A stretch of DNA of 64,000 nt, from contig WREP01000002.1 in assembly GCA_009779265.1 (NCBI GenBank), positions 62,001 to 126,000 of the forward strand, in the 5' to 3' direction. The notes under the pieces were generated by a model. That model was not told where the DNA came from. It searched no databases and saw only the letters and a program-made list of their open reading frames with translations. The stretch comes from Betaproteobacteria bacterium (GTDB lineage: Bacteria; Pseudomonadota; Gammaproteobacteria; Burkholderiales; Rhodocyclaceae). A program made the position numbers and the translations under genes. Of this stretch, positions 39,391-48,924 are shown piece after piece; the first letter of the stretch is position 1; the number at the start of each line of letters is the position of its first letter.

Positions 39391-39500
39391 ACTGGATTGC
39401 CTCGCTGCGCTCGCAATGACAGCCATTTCGCGCGTCGTCATTGCGCGGAGCGAAGCGACGAAGCAATCCAGAAATAGCGGCATTTGAAGCAAAACCGCTC
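39391..39500. repeat. Dispersed ~100-bp palindromic repeat, copy B
   Basis: Runs from 'ACTGGATTGC' to 'CGCTC', whose last base belongs to the rph stop codon. Same orientation on the + strand as copy A, with a 3-base difference near the start ('CTCGCTGCGC') and scattered changes. It separates rph from rdgB, both transcribed leftward. Confidence 0.85.
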
Positions 39501-40216
39501 TAACCAGCCAGGGCGCTTTGCTGCGCGGCAACCAAGCGCTTGATGCCGAGCTGGGCGAGATCGAGCAGGGCGTTCAGTTGCTCGCGGCTGAAAGGTTCGC
39601 CCTCGGCGGTACCCTGCACTTCGACGATGCCGCCCTGGCCGGTCATGACCACATTCATGTCGGTATCGCAGGCGGAATCTTCCGCATAGTCGAGATCGAG
39701 CACCGGGCTACCGGCGAAGATGCCGACCGAGACGGCGGCGACGTGGTCGCGCACCGGGTTGGCGGCCAGCTTGCCGGCGCGAACCAGCTTGTCGCAGGCG
39801 TCGTAGAGGGCGACCCAGGCGCCGGTGATGGCGGCGCAGCGGGTGCCGCCATCGGCTTGCAGGACGTCGCAATCGAGGGTGATCTGGCGCTCGCCGAGGG
39901 CCTTGAGGTCGGTCACGGCGCGCAGGCTGCGACCGATGAGGCGCTGGATTTCCTGCGTCCGGCCGCTCTGCTTGCCTTTTGCCGCCTCGCGCGCCGTGCG
40001 CGTGTGCGTGGCGCGCGGCAGCATGCCGTATTCGGCGGTGACCCAGCCTTGGCCCTTGCCGCGCAGGAAGGGCGGCAGGCTTTCCTCGACCGAGGCGGTG
40101 CACAGCACGCGGGTATCGCCGCTTTCGATGAGCACCGAGCCTTCGGCGTGGCGGGTGAAGTCGCGGATGAGACGCAGGGCGCGGAGTTGATCCGGCTGAC
40201 GTTGGCTGGGGCGCAT
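39500..40216 (-). CDS. rph: Ribonuclease PH
   Basis: Phosphorolytic 3'-5' exoribonuclease that trims tRNA 3' ends. The 238 residues begin '[20 protein letters not shown]' and show '[19 protein letters not shown]', '[20 protein letters not shown]' and '[20 protein letters not shown]', all RNase PH signatures. Full length, unlike the truncated E. coli K-12 allele. It follows the PP2C gene after 10 bp. The repeat copy B abuts the stop codon (TAGAGC). Confidence 0.97.
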   Translation of the reverse strand: MRPSQRQPDQLRALRLIRDFTRHAEGSVLIESGDTRVLCTASVEESLPPFLRGKGQGWVTAEYGMLPRATHTRTAREAAKGKQSGRTQEIQRLIGRSLRAVTDLKALGERQITLDCDVLQADGGTRCAAITGAWVALYDACDKLVRAGKLAANPVRDHVAAVSVGIFAGSPVLDLDYAEDSACDTDMNVVMTGQGGIVEVQGTAEGEPFSREQLNALLDLAQLGIKRLVAAQQSALAG

Positions 40217-40226
40217 GGGGTGATCC

Positions 40227-41144
40227 TTATTTTCCTGGTTTGAATTTGTCGATGGCGGCGCGGATTTCGTCGATCGCCTTTTCGATTTCGTCTTCCGTGA
40301 GGTCGCTTTTGTAGGCCGGACTGCGGCCGAATTCGTCGATTTGCGAAGTCACTTCGTCGAGGGCCATGGTCTGGGTGAAGATCGAATTGTCGGCTTCCTC
40401 GGCGTAACTTTGTTCCCAGCGCACGACGACTGCCGACACGTTGTCGCCGCGCGCGCCGCCCAGAGTCTCGGCCTGGGTCAGCAGCGCCTGCACCGCCCGC
40501 GGCAGACTGGCGCCGCCCAACGCGACGCTTATCTTCTTGTCGGGGATGACGCCCCACAGGCCGTCGCTGCATAGCAGCAGAATGTCGCCGCGCTCCAGCG
40601 GCGTCTTGCGCGAGAACTCGATTTCCGGCGCCGCCGGACTGCCGAGGCAACTGTAGATCTTGTTGCGGTCGGGGTGCTTGAGCGCCTGCGTTTCGTTGAT
40701 AAAACCCTCCTCGACCAGCAGACGGATGCGCGTGTGATCCCGCGTGCGGGCCATGACGCGACCGCCGCGCAGCAGGTACAGGCGCGAATCGCCGGCATGC
40801 GCCCAATAGGCGACATCGTTCTGGACGATGCAGGCGACGCAGGTGGTGCGCGGCGTTTCCTCCAGGCGATAGCGCGTGGTGTAGTCGAGAATGGCGCGAT
40901 GCGCGTTGAACATCCCCTGGTGCAGGAAGCGGAAGGGGTCGGCGAGCAAGGGCTGGGCCTCCTGACGGAACAGGTCGGTCAGCATCTGCACGGCAATCTG
41001 CGCCGCCACCTCGCCGTAACGGTGGCCGCCCATGCCGTCGGCGACAACCATCAGCAGCGCGTCGCGCGAGTAGGAGTAGGCGGTGCGATCCTCATTATTG
41101 GCGCGGCCGCCCTGGCGACTTTCCTGATAGATGGTGAATCTCAT
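40227..41144 (-). CDS. PP2C-family serine/threonine protein phosphatase
   Basis: A cytoplasmic phosphatase of 305 residues. Metal-binding PP2C motifs are '[15 protein letters not shown]', '[15 protein letters not shown]', '[14 protein letters not shown]' and '[15 protein letters not shown]'. The C-terminus is an acidic tail ('[19 protein letters not shown]'). Its start overlaps the stop of the upstream kinase gene by 4 bp (ATGA), so kinase and phosphatase are made together and probably act on the same targets. The pair beside rph recurs in betaproteobacteria. Confidence 0.92.
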   Translation of the reverse strand: MRFTIYQESRQGGRANNEDRTAYSYSRDALLMVVADGMGGHRYGEVAAQIAVQMLTDLFRQEAQPLLADPFRFLHQGMFNAHRAILDYTTRYRLEETPRTTCVACIVQNDVAYWAHAGDSRLYLLRGGRVMARTRDHTRIRLLVEEGFINETQALKHPDRNKIYSCLGSPAAPEIEFSRKTPLERGDILLLCSDGLWGVIPDKKISVALGGASLPRAVQALLTQAETLGGARGDNVSAVVVRWEQSYAEEADNSIFTQTMALDEVTSQIDEFGRSPAYKSDLTEDEIEKAIDEIRAAIDKFKPGK

Positions 41145-42088
41145 CGGCTCGTTTTCCTGAATCTATCGACGAGGCGCCCGAACCAGCGTTTGCCGTTCGC
41201 CGGATTGGGCGGTTCCACGGTTTCGACCAGCGCCTTCTGCAAGGCGAAGACGCTTTGCGGGCGGTAGAGGTAATTGAGATTCAGGCACCAGTCGATGATT
41301 TCCAGCAGTCGGTCGGAATACAGTCCTTCCCAGCGCAGCATCGCCGGCGCCAGCGTGTCATTTTTCATGCGCTCGTCGGCGGGCAGCGGCGGGCCGCTCG
41401 CCAAACAGGCGTACATCGAGGCGCCAACACTGTAAATATCGCTCCACGGCCCGAGATTGGCACGTGAGCCGTAGTGTTCCGGCGAAGCGAAACCCGGCGT
41501 ATACATCGGCTTGAGCATAGGCTGGTCGCGGCTCAGCGTCTGGCGGGCGGCGCCGAAATCGATCAGCACCGGCGTGTTGTCGTTGCGCAGGTAGATATTC
41601 GACGGCTTCAGGTCGAGGTGCAGTAGCTTGCGCCTATGCACTTCGCGCAGGCCATTGAGCAGGCGCGCAAAGAGGCCGCGAATGAAACGCTCGGAAATGT
41701 GCCCCTGGTGCATCTGGATGAATTCCTGCAAGGTGCGCCCGTGCTCGTACTCCATGACCATATAGACGGTGTCGTTGGCACGGAAAAAATTGAGCACGCG
41801 AATCACGTTCTGGTGCGACAGCCCGGCCAGCGAGCGCCCTTCCTCGAAAAAACACTTCATGCCGTAACGGAAGGCGCCCTGATGCTCCGGCGCGATGACC
41901 GGCTTGGTCTCGCCCTTGCCGCGCAAGGCCAGGCTGTTGGGCAGATATTCCTTGATCGCCACCTGCCTGCCGTCGGCATTCGTGGCGAGATAGACGATGG
42001 AAAACCCGCCGAGCGAGAGCTGGCGGTCGATCGTATAGTCTTCAAGCTGAAAGCCGCCGGGCAGGGCCTGATTGGCTTGTTGCGCCAT
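41141..42088 (-). CDS. Hanks-type serine/threonine protein kinase
   Basis: A kinase of 315 residues without an obvious membrane anchor. A modified Gly loop 'QLSLGGFSIVYLA', the ATP Lys in 'VAIKEYLPNSLALR', the catalytic loop 'LLHLDLKPSNIYLR' (HLD for HRD), DFG in 'VLIDFGAARQ' and 'YTPGFASPEHYG' (APE-like) are all visible. The ATG at 42088 gives a normal lobe start. It is divergent from yicC with 73 bp between. Partner of the overlapping PP2C gene. Confidence 0.9.
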   Translation of the reverse strand: MAQQANQALPGGFQLEDYTIDRQLSLGGFSIVYLATNADGRQVAIKEYLPNSLALRGKGETKPVIAPEHQGAFRYGMKCFFEEGRSLAGLSHQNVIRVLNFFRANDTVYMVMEYEHGRTLQEFIQMHQGHISERFIRGLFARLLNGLREVHRRKLLHLDLKPSNIYLRNDNTPVLIDFGAARQTLSRDQPMLKPMYTPGFASPEHYGSRANLGPWSDIYSVGASMYACLASGPPLPADERMKNDTLAPAMLRWEGLYSDRLLEIIDWCLNLNYLYRPQSVFALQKALVETVEPPNPANGKRWFGRLVDRFRKTSR

Positions 42089-42161
42089 CGTTCTCGCGGT
42101 TAAGATGCCGAATCGGGCATTTTCGGGCGTGTCGTCCAGCCTGTAAAGCAGAAGGAGCGAC

Positions 42162-43028
42162 ATGATTTTCAGTATGACCGGCTATGCGGCAAAAACGCGA
42201 GACGGCGAGCGCGGATCGCTGCAACTCGAATTGAAAAGCGTCAATTCGCGCTACCTCGATTTTCACTTCCGCATCAGCGAAGAACTGCGCGCCCTCGAAC
42301 AGCCGCTGCGCGAACTCCTGGCCAGCCGCCTGACGCGCGGCAAGATCGAATGCCGCCTGTCCCTCGCCGCCGCCAAGGCCCGCGGCGAACAGTTGCAACT
42401 CAACGGCGAACTGCTCGCCAGCCTGCGCGAACTCGACCGTCAGGCGCGCGCCGCTCTGCCCGACGCGGCGGCGCTCTCGGTCAACGACATCCTGCGCTGG
42501 CCAGGCATGCTCGGCGAACAGAACCTCGACCCCGCCGCCGTCAGCAGCGAAGCCCTCGCCCTCGCCCGCGAGGCGCTCGACGAATTCACCGCCAGCCGCG
42601 GCCGCGAAGGCGGCAAGCTGGCGGCGCTGATCGGCGAACGCGTCGCGGCCATGCGCGCCATCGTCGCCCGCATCACGCCACGCATCCCCGAAGCCCAGGC
42701 GCTATTCACCGACAAACTGCGGCAACGCCTCGTCGACGCCCTGGGCAATGCCAGCGACGAGCGCATCCTGCAAGAAGTGGCAATTTTCGCCACGCGCATC
42801 GACATCGCCGAAGAACTCGGCCGCCTCGCCACCCACCTCGACGAAGTCGAGCGCATCCTCAAACAAGGCGGCGCCTGCGGCAAGCGCCTCGATTTCCTGA
42901 TGCAGGAACTCAACCGCGAAGCCAACACCCTCGGCTCCAAATCGGCGGTCACCGAGGTGTCACAGGCGGCGATCGAGCTGAAGCTGCTGATCGAGCAGAT
43001 GCGGGAGCAGGTGCAGAATATCGAGTAA
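42162..43028 (+). CDS. YicC/YloC family endoribonuclease
   Basis: The 288 residues start 'MIFSMTGYAAKTRDGERGSL' and end with the DUF1732 domain ('DFLMQELNREANTLGSKSAV'), both YicC hallmarks. In E. coli YicC takes part in sRNA (RyhB) decay and related proteins are endoribonucleases. It heads the conserved yicC-gmk-rpoZ-spoT run, here interrupted by the AlbA_2 gene. Confidence 0.93.
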   Translation: MIFSMTGYAAKTRDGERGSLQLELKSVNSRYLDFHFRISEELRALEQPLRELLASRLTRGKIECRLSLAAAKARGEQLQLNGELLASLRELDRQARAALPDAAALSVNDILRWPGMLGEQNLDPAAVSSEALALAREALDEFTASRGREGGKLAALIGERVAAMRAIVARITPRIPEAQALFTDKLRQRLVDALGNASDERILQEVAIFATRIDIAEELGRLATHLDEVERILKQGGACGKRLDFLMQELNREANTLGSKSAVTEVSQAAIELKLLIEQMREQVQNIE

Positions 43029-43102
43029 GGTTTCGGGGTTTTGTATGAGCAGGCTGGCATGTCTTGCTGCCGGATACTCTCCAGACCACGAACGAGCCAA
43101 GC

Positions 43103-44491
43103 ATGACGGAAACAGAAACCACCGAATTCAAGAAGTCGCTGGCCGAATTGGATCAGGGCCTGATTTCGCTCGCCGCCATGCTCAACAAGCACAGTCAGGC
43201 TGAACTCTGGTTTGGCATCGCGCCGAACGGCAAGCCCGTTGGCTTGGATATCAACAGCAAAACCTTGCGCGACGTTTCCCAGAAAATTGGCGCACACATC
43301 GAACCGCGCATCTACCCCGAAATTACCGGGCAGACCGTGGCCGGCAAGAGCTGTCTGCGCGTTTGCGCCCGCGGTCAGCAGCAACCCTATTTCGCCTTTG
43401 GCCGCGCCTACATTCGTGTCGCCGACGAAGATCGCCAGATGAGCGCCCGCGAACTGGAAACTTTGATTCTGCGCCAGAACCGTGCCGCCCTGCGCTGGGA
43501 CAACGAACCCGCCACCGCGTCGCTGCAAGCCCTGAACAAATCCAAAATCCGCCGCTTCGTCGAAACCGCCGGTCTACCTTGGGATGGCGCTCCAAATGCG
43601 CTGGAAAAGCTCGACCTGCTACGCGACGGTCAACCCGTCAATGCGGCGCGGCTGTTTTTTGCCGATGACTCCATCGAGTTGCGCTGCGCCGTTTTCGCCA
43701 GCGATACCAGCGCCACCATCATCGACCGCCACGACTTTCGCGGCGACATCCTCGAACTGATCGAGGAGGCCCAGAAGTACATTCTCAAGAACATCCGTAT
43801 CGGCATGACGCTGGCAGCCGATGGCCTGCGGCGCGTCGACGTGCCGGAGGTTTCCATGACGGCGCTGCGCGAAGCCGTCATCAACGCATTTTGCCACCGC
43901 GATTGGCGCGATCCGGACTACGTTCAGATCGCCATTTACCGGGATCGGGTGGAAGTCCGCAATCCAGGCGACCTGTACGACAACCTGACACTGGATGATC
44001 TGCGCCGTGGCAACGTCTCCCGCCGCCGCAACCCGCTGGTGGCCGATCTGCTGCGGCGTATTCATCTGGTAGAAGCGTGGGGGCGCGGGATGTCGCTGAT
44101 TCTTGAGAACGCGCCGAATGTAAGTTTCCGCGCAATCGCTGGGTTGTTTGTTGCCAGCTTCCAGCGGCCGGCGGTGTTTGAGGCGGCGTCTGAAACGTCC
44201 GAAGCCATTCCTGGCGCCGCCCCAAAAACCACCCCAAAAACCACCCCAAAAACTACCCCAAAAACTACCCCAAAAACTACCCCAAAAACACCAGAGAAAC
44301 ATCAGGAAAACACCCAAAAAGCTATACTGCAGCTTTTGCGGCGACAGCCGCACATGGCCACTTCGGCACTGGCGCAAGCAACTGGCTTGAGTGCCGATGG
44401 GGTCAAGTATCTGCTGGGCAGGCTCAAGCGCGCCGGAAAGCTGTGTCGTCACGGCCCCACCAACGGTGGCCACTGGGAAGTTCTTGATTGA
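43103..44491 (+). CDS. AlbA_2/Schlafen-like ATP-binding protein with PKTT repeat linker and winged helix
   Basis: A protein of 462 residues. The N-terminus is an AlbA_2 (AAA-4) domain, 'ETTEFKKSLAELDQGLISLA' through 'FAFGRAYIRVADEDRQMS'. A GHKL-like ATP-binding region follows with 'ALREAVINAFCHRDW' and 'EAWGRGMSLILENA'. Residues near 374-397 are a linker of six PKTT-like units coded by a 12-bp tandem repeat. The C-terminus is a winged helix ('TSALAQATGLSADGVKYLLG'). Such proteins are usually called transcriptional regulators, and some belong to defence loci. It interrupts yicC-gmk, which suggests insertion. Confidence 0.85.
   Translation: MTETETTEFKKSLAELDQGLISLAAMLNKHSQAELWFGIAPNGKPVGLDINSKTLRDVSQKIGAHIEPRIYPEITGQTVAGKSCLRVCARGQQQPYFAFGRAYIRVADEDRQMSARELETLILRQNRAALRWDNEPATASLQALNKSKIRRFVETAGLPWDGAPNALEKLDLLRDGQPVNAARLFFADDSIELRCAVFASDTSATIIDRHDFRGDILELIEEAQKYILKNIRIGMTLAADGLRRVDVPEVSMTALREAVINAFCHRDWRDPDYVQIAIYRDRVEVRNPGDLYDNLTLDDLRRGNVSRRRNPLVADLLRRIHLVEAWGRGMSLILENAPNVSFRAIAGLFVASFQRPAVFEAASETSEAIPGAAPKTTPKTTPKTTPKTTPKTTPKTPEKHQENTQKAILQLLRRQPHMATSALAQATGLSADGVKYLLGRLKRAGKLCRHGPTNGGHWEVLD
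44222..44293 (+). repeat. 12-bp coding tandem repeat (six units)
   Basis: Units CCAAAAACCACC (twice), CCAAAAACTACC (three times), then the diverged CCAAAAACACCA, encoding Pro-Lys-Thr-Thr. As 12 is a multiple of 3, slippage would change linker length but not frame. Confidence 0.92.
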
Positions 44492-44548
44492 CATGAAAAA
44501 CTTCCGCAAACCCCACCCCGCCCCAACCTTCTGATCCGAAAGACCGCC

Positions 44549-45157
44549 ATGACCGGAAATCTCTATGTTGTCACCGCCCCCTCGGGGGCTGGCAAGACGA
44601 CCTTGGTGCGCTTGCTGCTCGAAGAGGAGCGGGAGGTGCAGTTGTCCATTTCCCACACCACCCGCGAGCCGCGTCCGGGCGAGGTGGATGGGCGCGAATA
44701 TCATTTTGTCGATGTCGCCACCTTCCGGGCCATGATCGAGCGCCACGATTTTCTTGAATGGGCGGAAGTGCATGGCAATTTTTACGGCACTTCGCAGCGT
44801 TGGATTGCCGAACGGCTGGCGGCAGACGTCGATGTGTTGCTCGAAATCGACTGGCAGGGCGCACGCCAGGTGCGGGAGCGGTTTCCGCAGACGATCGGGG
44901 TTTTCATCCTGCCGCCGTCGCTGGAGGAGCTGGCCCGCCGCCTCGACGCGCGCGGCACCGACAGCGCCGAGGTCGTCGCCCGGCGTCTGGCCGCGGCGCA
45001 GGCGGAGATGCGCCATGTCGGCGAATTCGACTATGTTATTATTAACAATCGGCTGGAGCAGGCGCTGGAGGAGTTGCGCGCCGTTGTGCGCGCCTCTCGT
45101 CTGTGTCTGGCGGCGCAGCGTGTCCGGCACGCCGCTTTATTCGCCCGATTGATTTGA
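44549..45157 (+). CDS. gmk: Guanylate kinase
   Basis: Phosphorylates GMP to GDP. The 202 residues show P-loop '[19 protein letters not shown]', GMP-binding '[20 protein letters not shown]' and '[19 protein letters not shown]'. An ATG in a normal family context. It lies 14 bp before rpoZ and 57 bp after the inserted AlbA_2 gene; the latter spacer probably holds its own promoter, not clearly recognisable. Confidence 0.97.
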   Translation: MTGNLYVVTAPSGAGKTTLVRLLLEEEREVQLSISHTTREPRPGEVDGREYHFVDVATFRAMIERHDFLEWAEVHGNFYGTSQRWIAERLAADVDVLLEIDWQGARQVRERFPQTIGVFILPPSLEELARRLDARGTDSAEVVARRLAAAQAEMRHVGEFDYVIINNRLEQALEELRAVVRASRLCLAAQRVRHAALFARLI

Positions 45158-45171
45158 TTGAAAGGTTTTTC

Positions 45172-45378
45172 ATGGCCCGCGTGACCGTCGACGATTGTTT
45201 GAAACGTATTCCCAACCGCTTCCAGATGACCCTGGCCGCCGCCCATCGCGCCCGTCAGGTCGCCAACGGGTCGACGCCGCTGGTCGAGGCCGACAAGGAC
45301 AAGCCGACCGTGATCGCCCTGCGCGAAATGGCGCTCGGCAAGGTCGGTCTGGAAGTCCTCAATCGCGGCCAAGCCTGA
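45172..45378 (+). CDS. rpoZ: RNA polymerase omega subunit
   Basis: Small core-polymerase subunit that helps beta' folding and forms part of the ppGpp site. The 68 residues start '[20 protein letters not shown]' and contain 'AAAHRARQV', the omega signature. 'GAAAGG' precedes the ATG at 45172. It is next to spoT, which makes and degrades ppGpp. Confidence 0.97.
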   Translation: MARVTVDDCLKRIPNRFQMTLAAAHRARQVANGSTPLVEADKDKPTVIALREMALGKVGLEVLNRGQA

Positions 45379-45399
45379 ATGCGATGGCGGTGACGCCCG

Positions 45400-47559
45400 A
45401 TGGACCCTGACCCTGCGCCGTCCATTGCGCCACTCACACCCGAGGAGTCGGCTTATCAAGCCTTCCTCGCCAGTCTCGATTATCTCGGCCCCGTCGATGT
45501 AGAGCGCATCGAGGCCGCCTACGCTTTTGCCGCCCGCGCCCATGCGCACCAGAAGCGCATATCGGGCGAACCCTACATCACGCATCCGCTGGCCGTCGCC
45601 AGCGCCGTCGCCGAATGGCGCATGGATGCCGATGCCATTAGCGCCGCGCTACTGCACGATGTGCTCGAGGACACCGGCGCCAGCAAGCACGAACTGTCCG
45701 AGCGCTTCGGCGAGGAAGTCGCCGAATTGGTCGATGGCCTGTCCAAGCTCGACAAGATGGAGTTCGCCAACTATCAGGAGGCGCAGGCGGGAAATTTCCG
45801 CAAAATGCTGATGGCCACGGCGCGCGATTTGCGCGTCGTGCTCATCAAACTGGCCGATCGCCGGCACAATCTGCGGACGATGTCGGCGATGCGCGCCGAC
45901 AAGCGCGCCCGGATTGCCCGCGAGACACTGGAAATCTATACGCCGATCGCGCTGCGCCTGGGCTTGAGCAAGCTCGCCCGCGAATTGCAGGACACCTGCT
46001 TCCGCTTGCTGCATCCGCATCGGGCCGAGGTTCTGACCAAGGCCCTGAAGGCGGCGCGCGGCAATCGCCGCGAGTTGCTGGCGCGGATTCTCGACGGCAT
46101 CAAGGGCAAGATGGAAAATGCCGGCCTGCGCGCCGATGTGTTCGGCCGCGAAAAGAGCCTGTATTCGATTTTCCGCAAAATGAAGGACAAGCAAATGTCC
46201 TTCTCGCAAGTGCTCGATATCTATGGCTTTCGCGTCGTCGTCGACAACGTGCCGACCTGCTATCTGGCGCTCGGCGCGCTGCACGCGCTGTACAAGCCGG
46301 TGCCGGGCAAGTTCAAGGATTATGTGGCGCTTCCCAAGGCCAACAGCTACCAGTCGCTGCATACCACGCTGATCGGCCCCTATGGCACGCCGGTCGAGGT
46401 GCAGATCCGCACCCGCGAAATGCACAATGTCGCCCAGGAGGGCGTGGCCGCCCACTGGCTGTACAAGGACAGCGAGGAAAGCGGCGCCGATTTGCAACTC
46501 AAGACGCACAAGTGGTTGCAATCGCTGCTCGACATGCAGGGCAGCGATTCCGCCGAGTTTTTCGAGAACGTCAAGATCGACCTCTTCCCCGACGAGGTGT
46601 ACGTCTTCACGCCCAAGGGCAAGATCATGGCCATGCCGGCTGGCGCCACCGCCGTCGATTTCGCCTACGCGGTGCATACCGACATTGGCAACCACTGCTC
46701 GGCGGCGCGCATCAATCACGACTTGGCGCCGCTGCGCAGCGTGCTGCGCAACGGCGATCTGGTCGAGATCATCACCTCGCCGCAGGCGACGCCCAATACG
46801 ACCTGGCTGAACTATGTCAAGACCGGCCGGGCACGCGGCAAAATCCGCCATTTCCTGCGCACCATGCGCAACGAGGAATCGGCCCGCCTCGGCGAACGCC
46901 TGCTGCGCCAGGAATTGCTGGCGCTCGGCGTGGTGCCGATCTCGATTCCGGCCAATGCCTGGGAGCAACTGGTCAAATCCGACGGCCACAAGTCGATCGA
47001 GGAACTGTATACCGAGATCGGCCTCGGCAAGCGCCTGCCGTCGGTAATCGCCCGCCGCCTGCTGGCGCGCGAGGATCTGGCGCCAGGCAGACCGGGCAAC
47101 ATGACGCTGGCCATCCACGGCTCCGAAGGCATGGCCATTCAACTTGCCCGCTGCTGCCAGCCGATTCCCGGCGATCTGATCGTCGGCTCGATCAAGAAGG
47201 GCAGCGGCCTCGTCGTGCATACCCACGATTGCCCGACCATCCGCAAGTCGCGCGCCGTCGAGCCGCACAAGTGGATCGACGTCGAATGGGAGCCGGAAGA
47301 AGGCAAACTGTTCGACGTCCGCATCAAGGTCGAGGTCAAGAATACCCGCGGTGTGCTCGCCCAGGTCGCGGCGGCCATTGCCAGAGCCGGCTCGAATATC
47401 GAGAATGTGTCGATGGAAGTCGACTCGGAACACTTGTTCACGCAACTCCGCTTCACCATCCAGGTCGCTCACCGCAACCATCTGGCGAGCGTGATGCGCG
47501 GCATGCGCCACATTCCCGAGGTTAACCGCATTGCCCGCGAGCGGAGCAGCGAAGCATGA
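45400..47559 (+). CDS. spoT: Bifunctional (p)ppGpp synthetase/hydrolase SpoT
   Basis: Controls the stringent-response alarmone. The 719 residues include the HD hydrolase ('YITHPLAVASAVAEWRMDA', 'LLHDVLEDTGASKHELSE'), the synthetase ('DIYGFRVVVDNVP', 'ANSYQSLHTTLIGPYGTPVE'), a TGS domain ('FTPKGKIMAMPAGATAVDFA') and a C-terminal ACT domain. 'KFKDY' fits the basic RxKD-like motif of bifunctional enzymes, and the HD residues are intact, so both activities are expected. Confidence 0.96.
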   Translation: MDPDPAPSIAPLTPEESAYQAFLASLDYLGPVDVERIEAAYAFAARAHAHQKRISGEPYITHPLAVASAVAEWRMDADAISAALLHDVLEDTGASKHELSERFGEEVAELVDGLSKLDKMEFANYQEAQAGNFRKMLMATARDLRVVLIKLADRRHNLRTMSAMRADKRARIARETLEIYTPIALRLGLSKLARELQDTCFRLLHPHRAEVLTKALKAARGNRRELLARILDGIKGKMENAGLRADVFGREKSLYSIFRKMKDKQMSFSQVLDIYGFRVVVDNVPTCYLALGALHALYKPVPGKFKDYVALPKANSYQSLHTTLIGPYGTPVEVQIRTREMHNVAQEGVAAHWLYKDSEESGADLQLKTHKWLQSLLDMQGSDSAEFFENVKIDLFPDEVYVFTPKGKIMAMPAGATAVDFAYAVHTDIGNHCSAARINHDLAPLRSVLRNGDLVEIITSPQATPNTTWLNYVKTGRARGKIRHFLRTMRNEESARLGERLLRQELLALGVVPISIPANAWEQLVKSDGHKSIEELYTEIGLGKRLPSVIARRLLAREDLAPGRPGNMTLAIHGSEGMAIQLARCCQPIPGDLIVGSIKKGSGLVVHTHDCPTIRKSRAVEPHKWIDVEWEPEEGKLFDVRIKVEVKNTRGVLAQVAAAIARAGSNIENVSMEVDSEHLFTQLRFTIQVAHRNHLASVMRGMRHIPEVNRIARERSSEA

Positions 47560-47570
47560 TTTTGCTGCCA

Positions 47571-47590
47571 GACCAAGCGATTACTTGGTC
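47571..47590. other. Hairpin in the spoT-dadA spacer
   Basis: GACCAAG / CTTGGTC with a 6-nt loop (CGATTA), 12 bp after the spoT stop. An outer CCAGACC (47568) / GGTCTGG (47646) pair could extend it. There is no T run, so it may be a processing or attenuation structure rather than a terminator. The rest of the spacer to 47670 holds nothing recognised. Confidence 0.45.
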
Positions 47591-47670
47591 GGCTTCGCTT
47601 GCCGTGCGCCAGCACTGTCTGCGCTTCGCCTTCGCGTACTCGCCCGGTCTGGGAGCGGAATGAGCGCGAG

Positions 47671-48924
47671 ATGAAAATACTGGTCCTCGGCGCCGGCGTC
47701 ATCGGCACGACAAGCGCGTGGTACCTGGCCCGGGCCGGGCATCAGGTGACCGTGGTGGATCGCCAGGCGGCGACCGGCATGGAAACCAGCTTCGCCAACG
47801 GCGGCCAGATTTCCGTTTCGCACGCCGAGCCCTGGGCCAATCCGCAGGTCTTTGCCCGCCTGCGCCAATGGTGGGGACGGGCGGATGCGCCGCTGCTCTG
47901 GCGCTGGCGCGCCGATCCGGCGCAACTGGCCTGGGGCCTGCGCTTTCTCGGCGAATGCCGGCCCGCCGCCACTCGCCGCAACATCGCGGCCATCGTCGCG
48001 CTGGCGCTCTACAGCCGGCAGCAACTCGGCCTTCTGCGCGATGAACTGGGCCTGCAATACGACCAGTTGCAACGCGGCATCCTACACATCTATACCGCGC
48101 GTCGGGAATTCGCCGCCGCCCGCGAGGCGGCGCAGACCATGCGCGCCTTCGGCGTCGAGCGGGAAGCCGTCGATGCCGACGCCTGCGTGGAGATCGAGCC
48201 AGCCCTGGCCGATGCCCGCCACCTCCTGATCGGCGGCGACTACACCCGCGCCGACGAGTCGGGCGACGCCCACCGCTTCACCCAGGCGCTGGCAGCCCGC
48301 GCCGCCGCCGCTGGCGTGGTCTTCCGCCACGGCCTGGCCATCGACAAACTGGCGCCGGGCGGGCGGCAACTGGCCGGCGTCGTCGTCCGTGGCGAGGCCG
48401 GCAGCGAACTGCTGACCGCCGACGCTTACGTCGTCGCCCTTGGCAGCTATTCGCCGCTGCTGCTCAAGCCGCTTGGCATCGGCATTCCGGTCTATCCGGC
48501 CAAGGGCTATTCGGTAACCCTGCCGCTGGCGCCCGAGTCCCGCGCGCCCTGCGTCTCCCTCACCGACGACGAGCGCAAGCTGGTCATCTCCCGCCTCGGC
48601 GATCGCCTGCGCGTCGCCGGCACCGCCGAATTCAACGGCTACAACCTGGATCTCGACGAAGTCCGCTGTCAGGCCGTGCTGCATCGCGTGCGCCAGTTGT
48701 TCCCGCGCCTGGAACTCGCCGGGGCGCCGCAATTCTGGTGCGGCCTGCGGCCGACGACGCCATCCAATCGCCCCCTGATTGGCCGCAGCCGTTACGCCAA
48801 CCTGTGGCTCAACACCGGCCACGGCACCCTCGGCTGGACGCTGGCCTGCGGTTCGGCGCTGGCGCTGACCGACCTGATCGGCGGCAAGCGGCCGCAACCG
48901 GCGTTTCCCTTTCTCGGATGCTGA
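47671..48924 (+). CDS. dadA: D-amino acid dehydrogenase, small subunit
   Basis: Membrane-associated FAD enzyme that deaminates D-amino acids such as D-Ala. The 417 residues start with the FAD-binding 'MKILVLGAGVIGTTSAWYLA' and have 'ETSFANGGQISVSHAEPWA', 'VYPAKGYSVTLPL' and the C-terminal 'NTGHGTLGWTLACGSALALT', all DadA signatures. The ATG at 47671 fits the Rossmann start. Alanine racemase (dadX) is not adjacent. The 3' end overlaps the TatD-family gene by 7 bp. Confidence 0.95.
   Translation: MKILVLGAGVIGTTSAWYLARAGHQVTVVDRQAATGMETSFANGGQISVSHAEPWANPQVFARLRQWWGRADAPLLWRWRADPAQLAWGLRFLGECRPAATRRNIAAIVALALYSRQQLGLLRDELGLQYDQLQRGILHIYTARREFAAAREAAQTMRAFGVEREAVDADACVEIEPALADARHLLIGGDYTRADESGDAHRFTQALAARAAAAGVVFRHGLAIDKLAPGGRQLAGVVVRGEAGSELLTADAYVVALGSYSPLLLKPLGIGIPVYPAKGYSVTLPLAPESRAPCVSLTDDERKLVISRLGDRLRVAGTAEFNGYNLDLDEVRCQAVLHRVRQLFPRLELAGAPQFWCGLRPTTPSNRPLIGRSRYANLWLNTGHGTLGWTLACGSALALTDLIGGKRPQPAFPFLGC

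Noticed and set aside
44222-44293. Possible CRISPR-like array
   Set aside because: The units are 12 bp, contiguous, without spacers, and code in frame for PKTT inside a protein.
45649-47511. 620-codon leftward frame opposite spoT
   Set aside because: Antisense shadow; every conserved domain is on the spoT strand.
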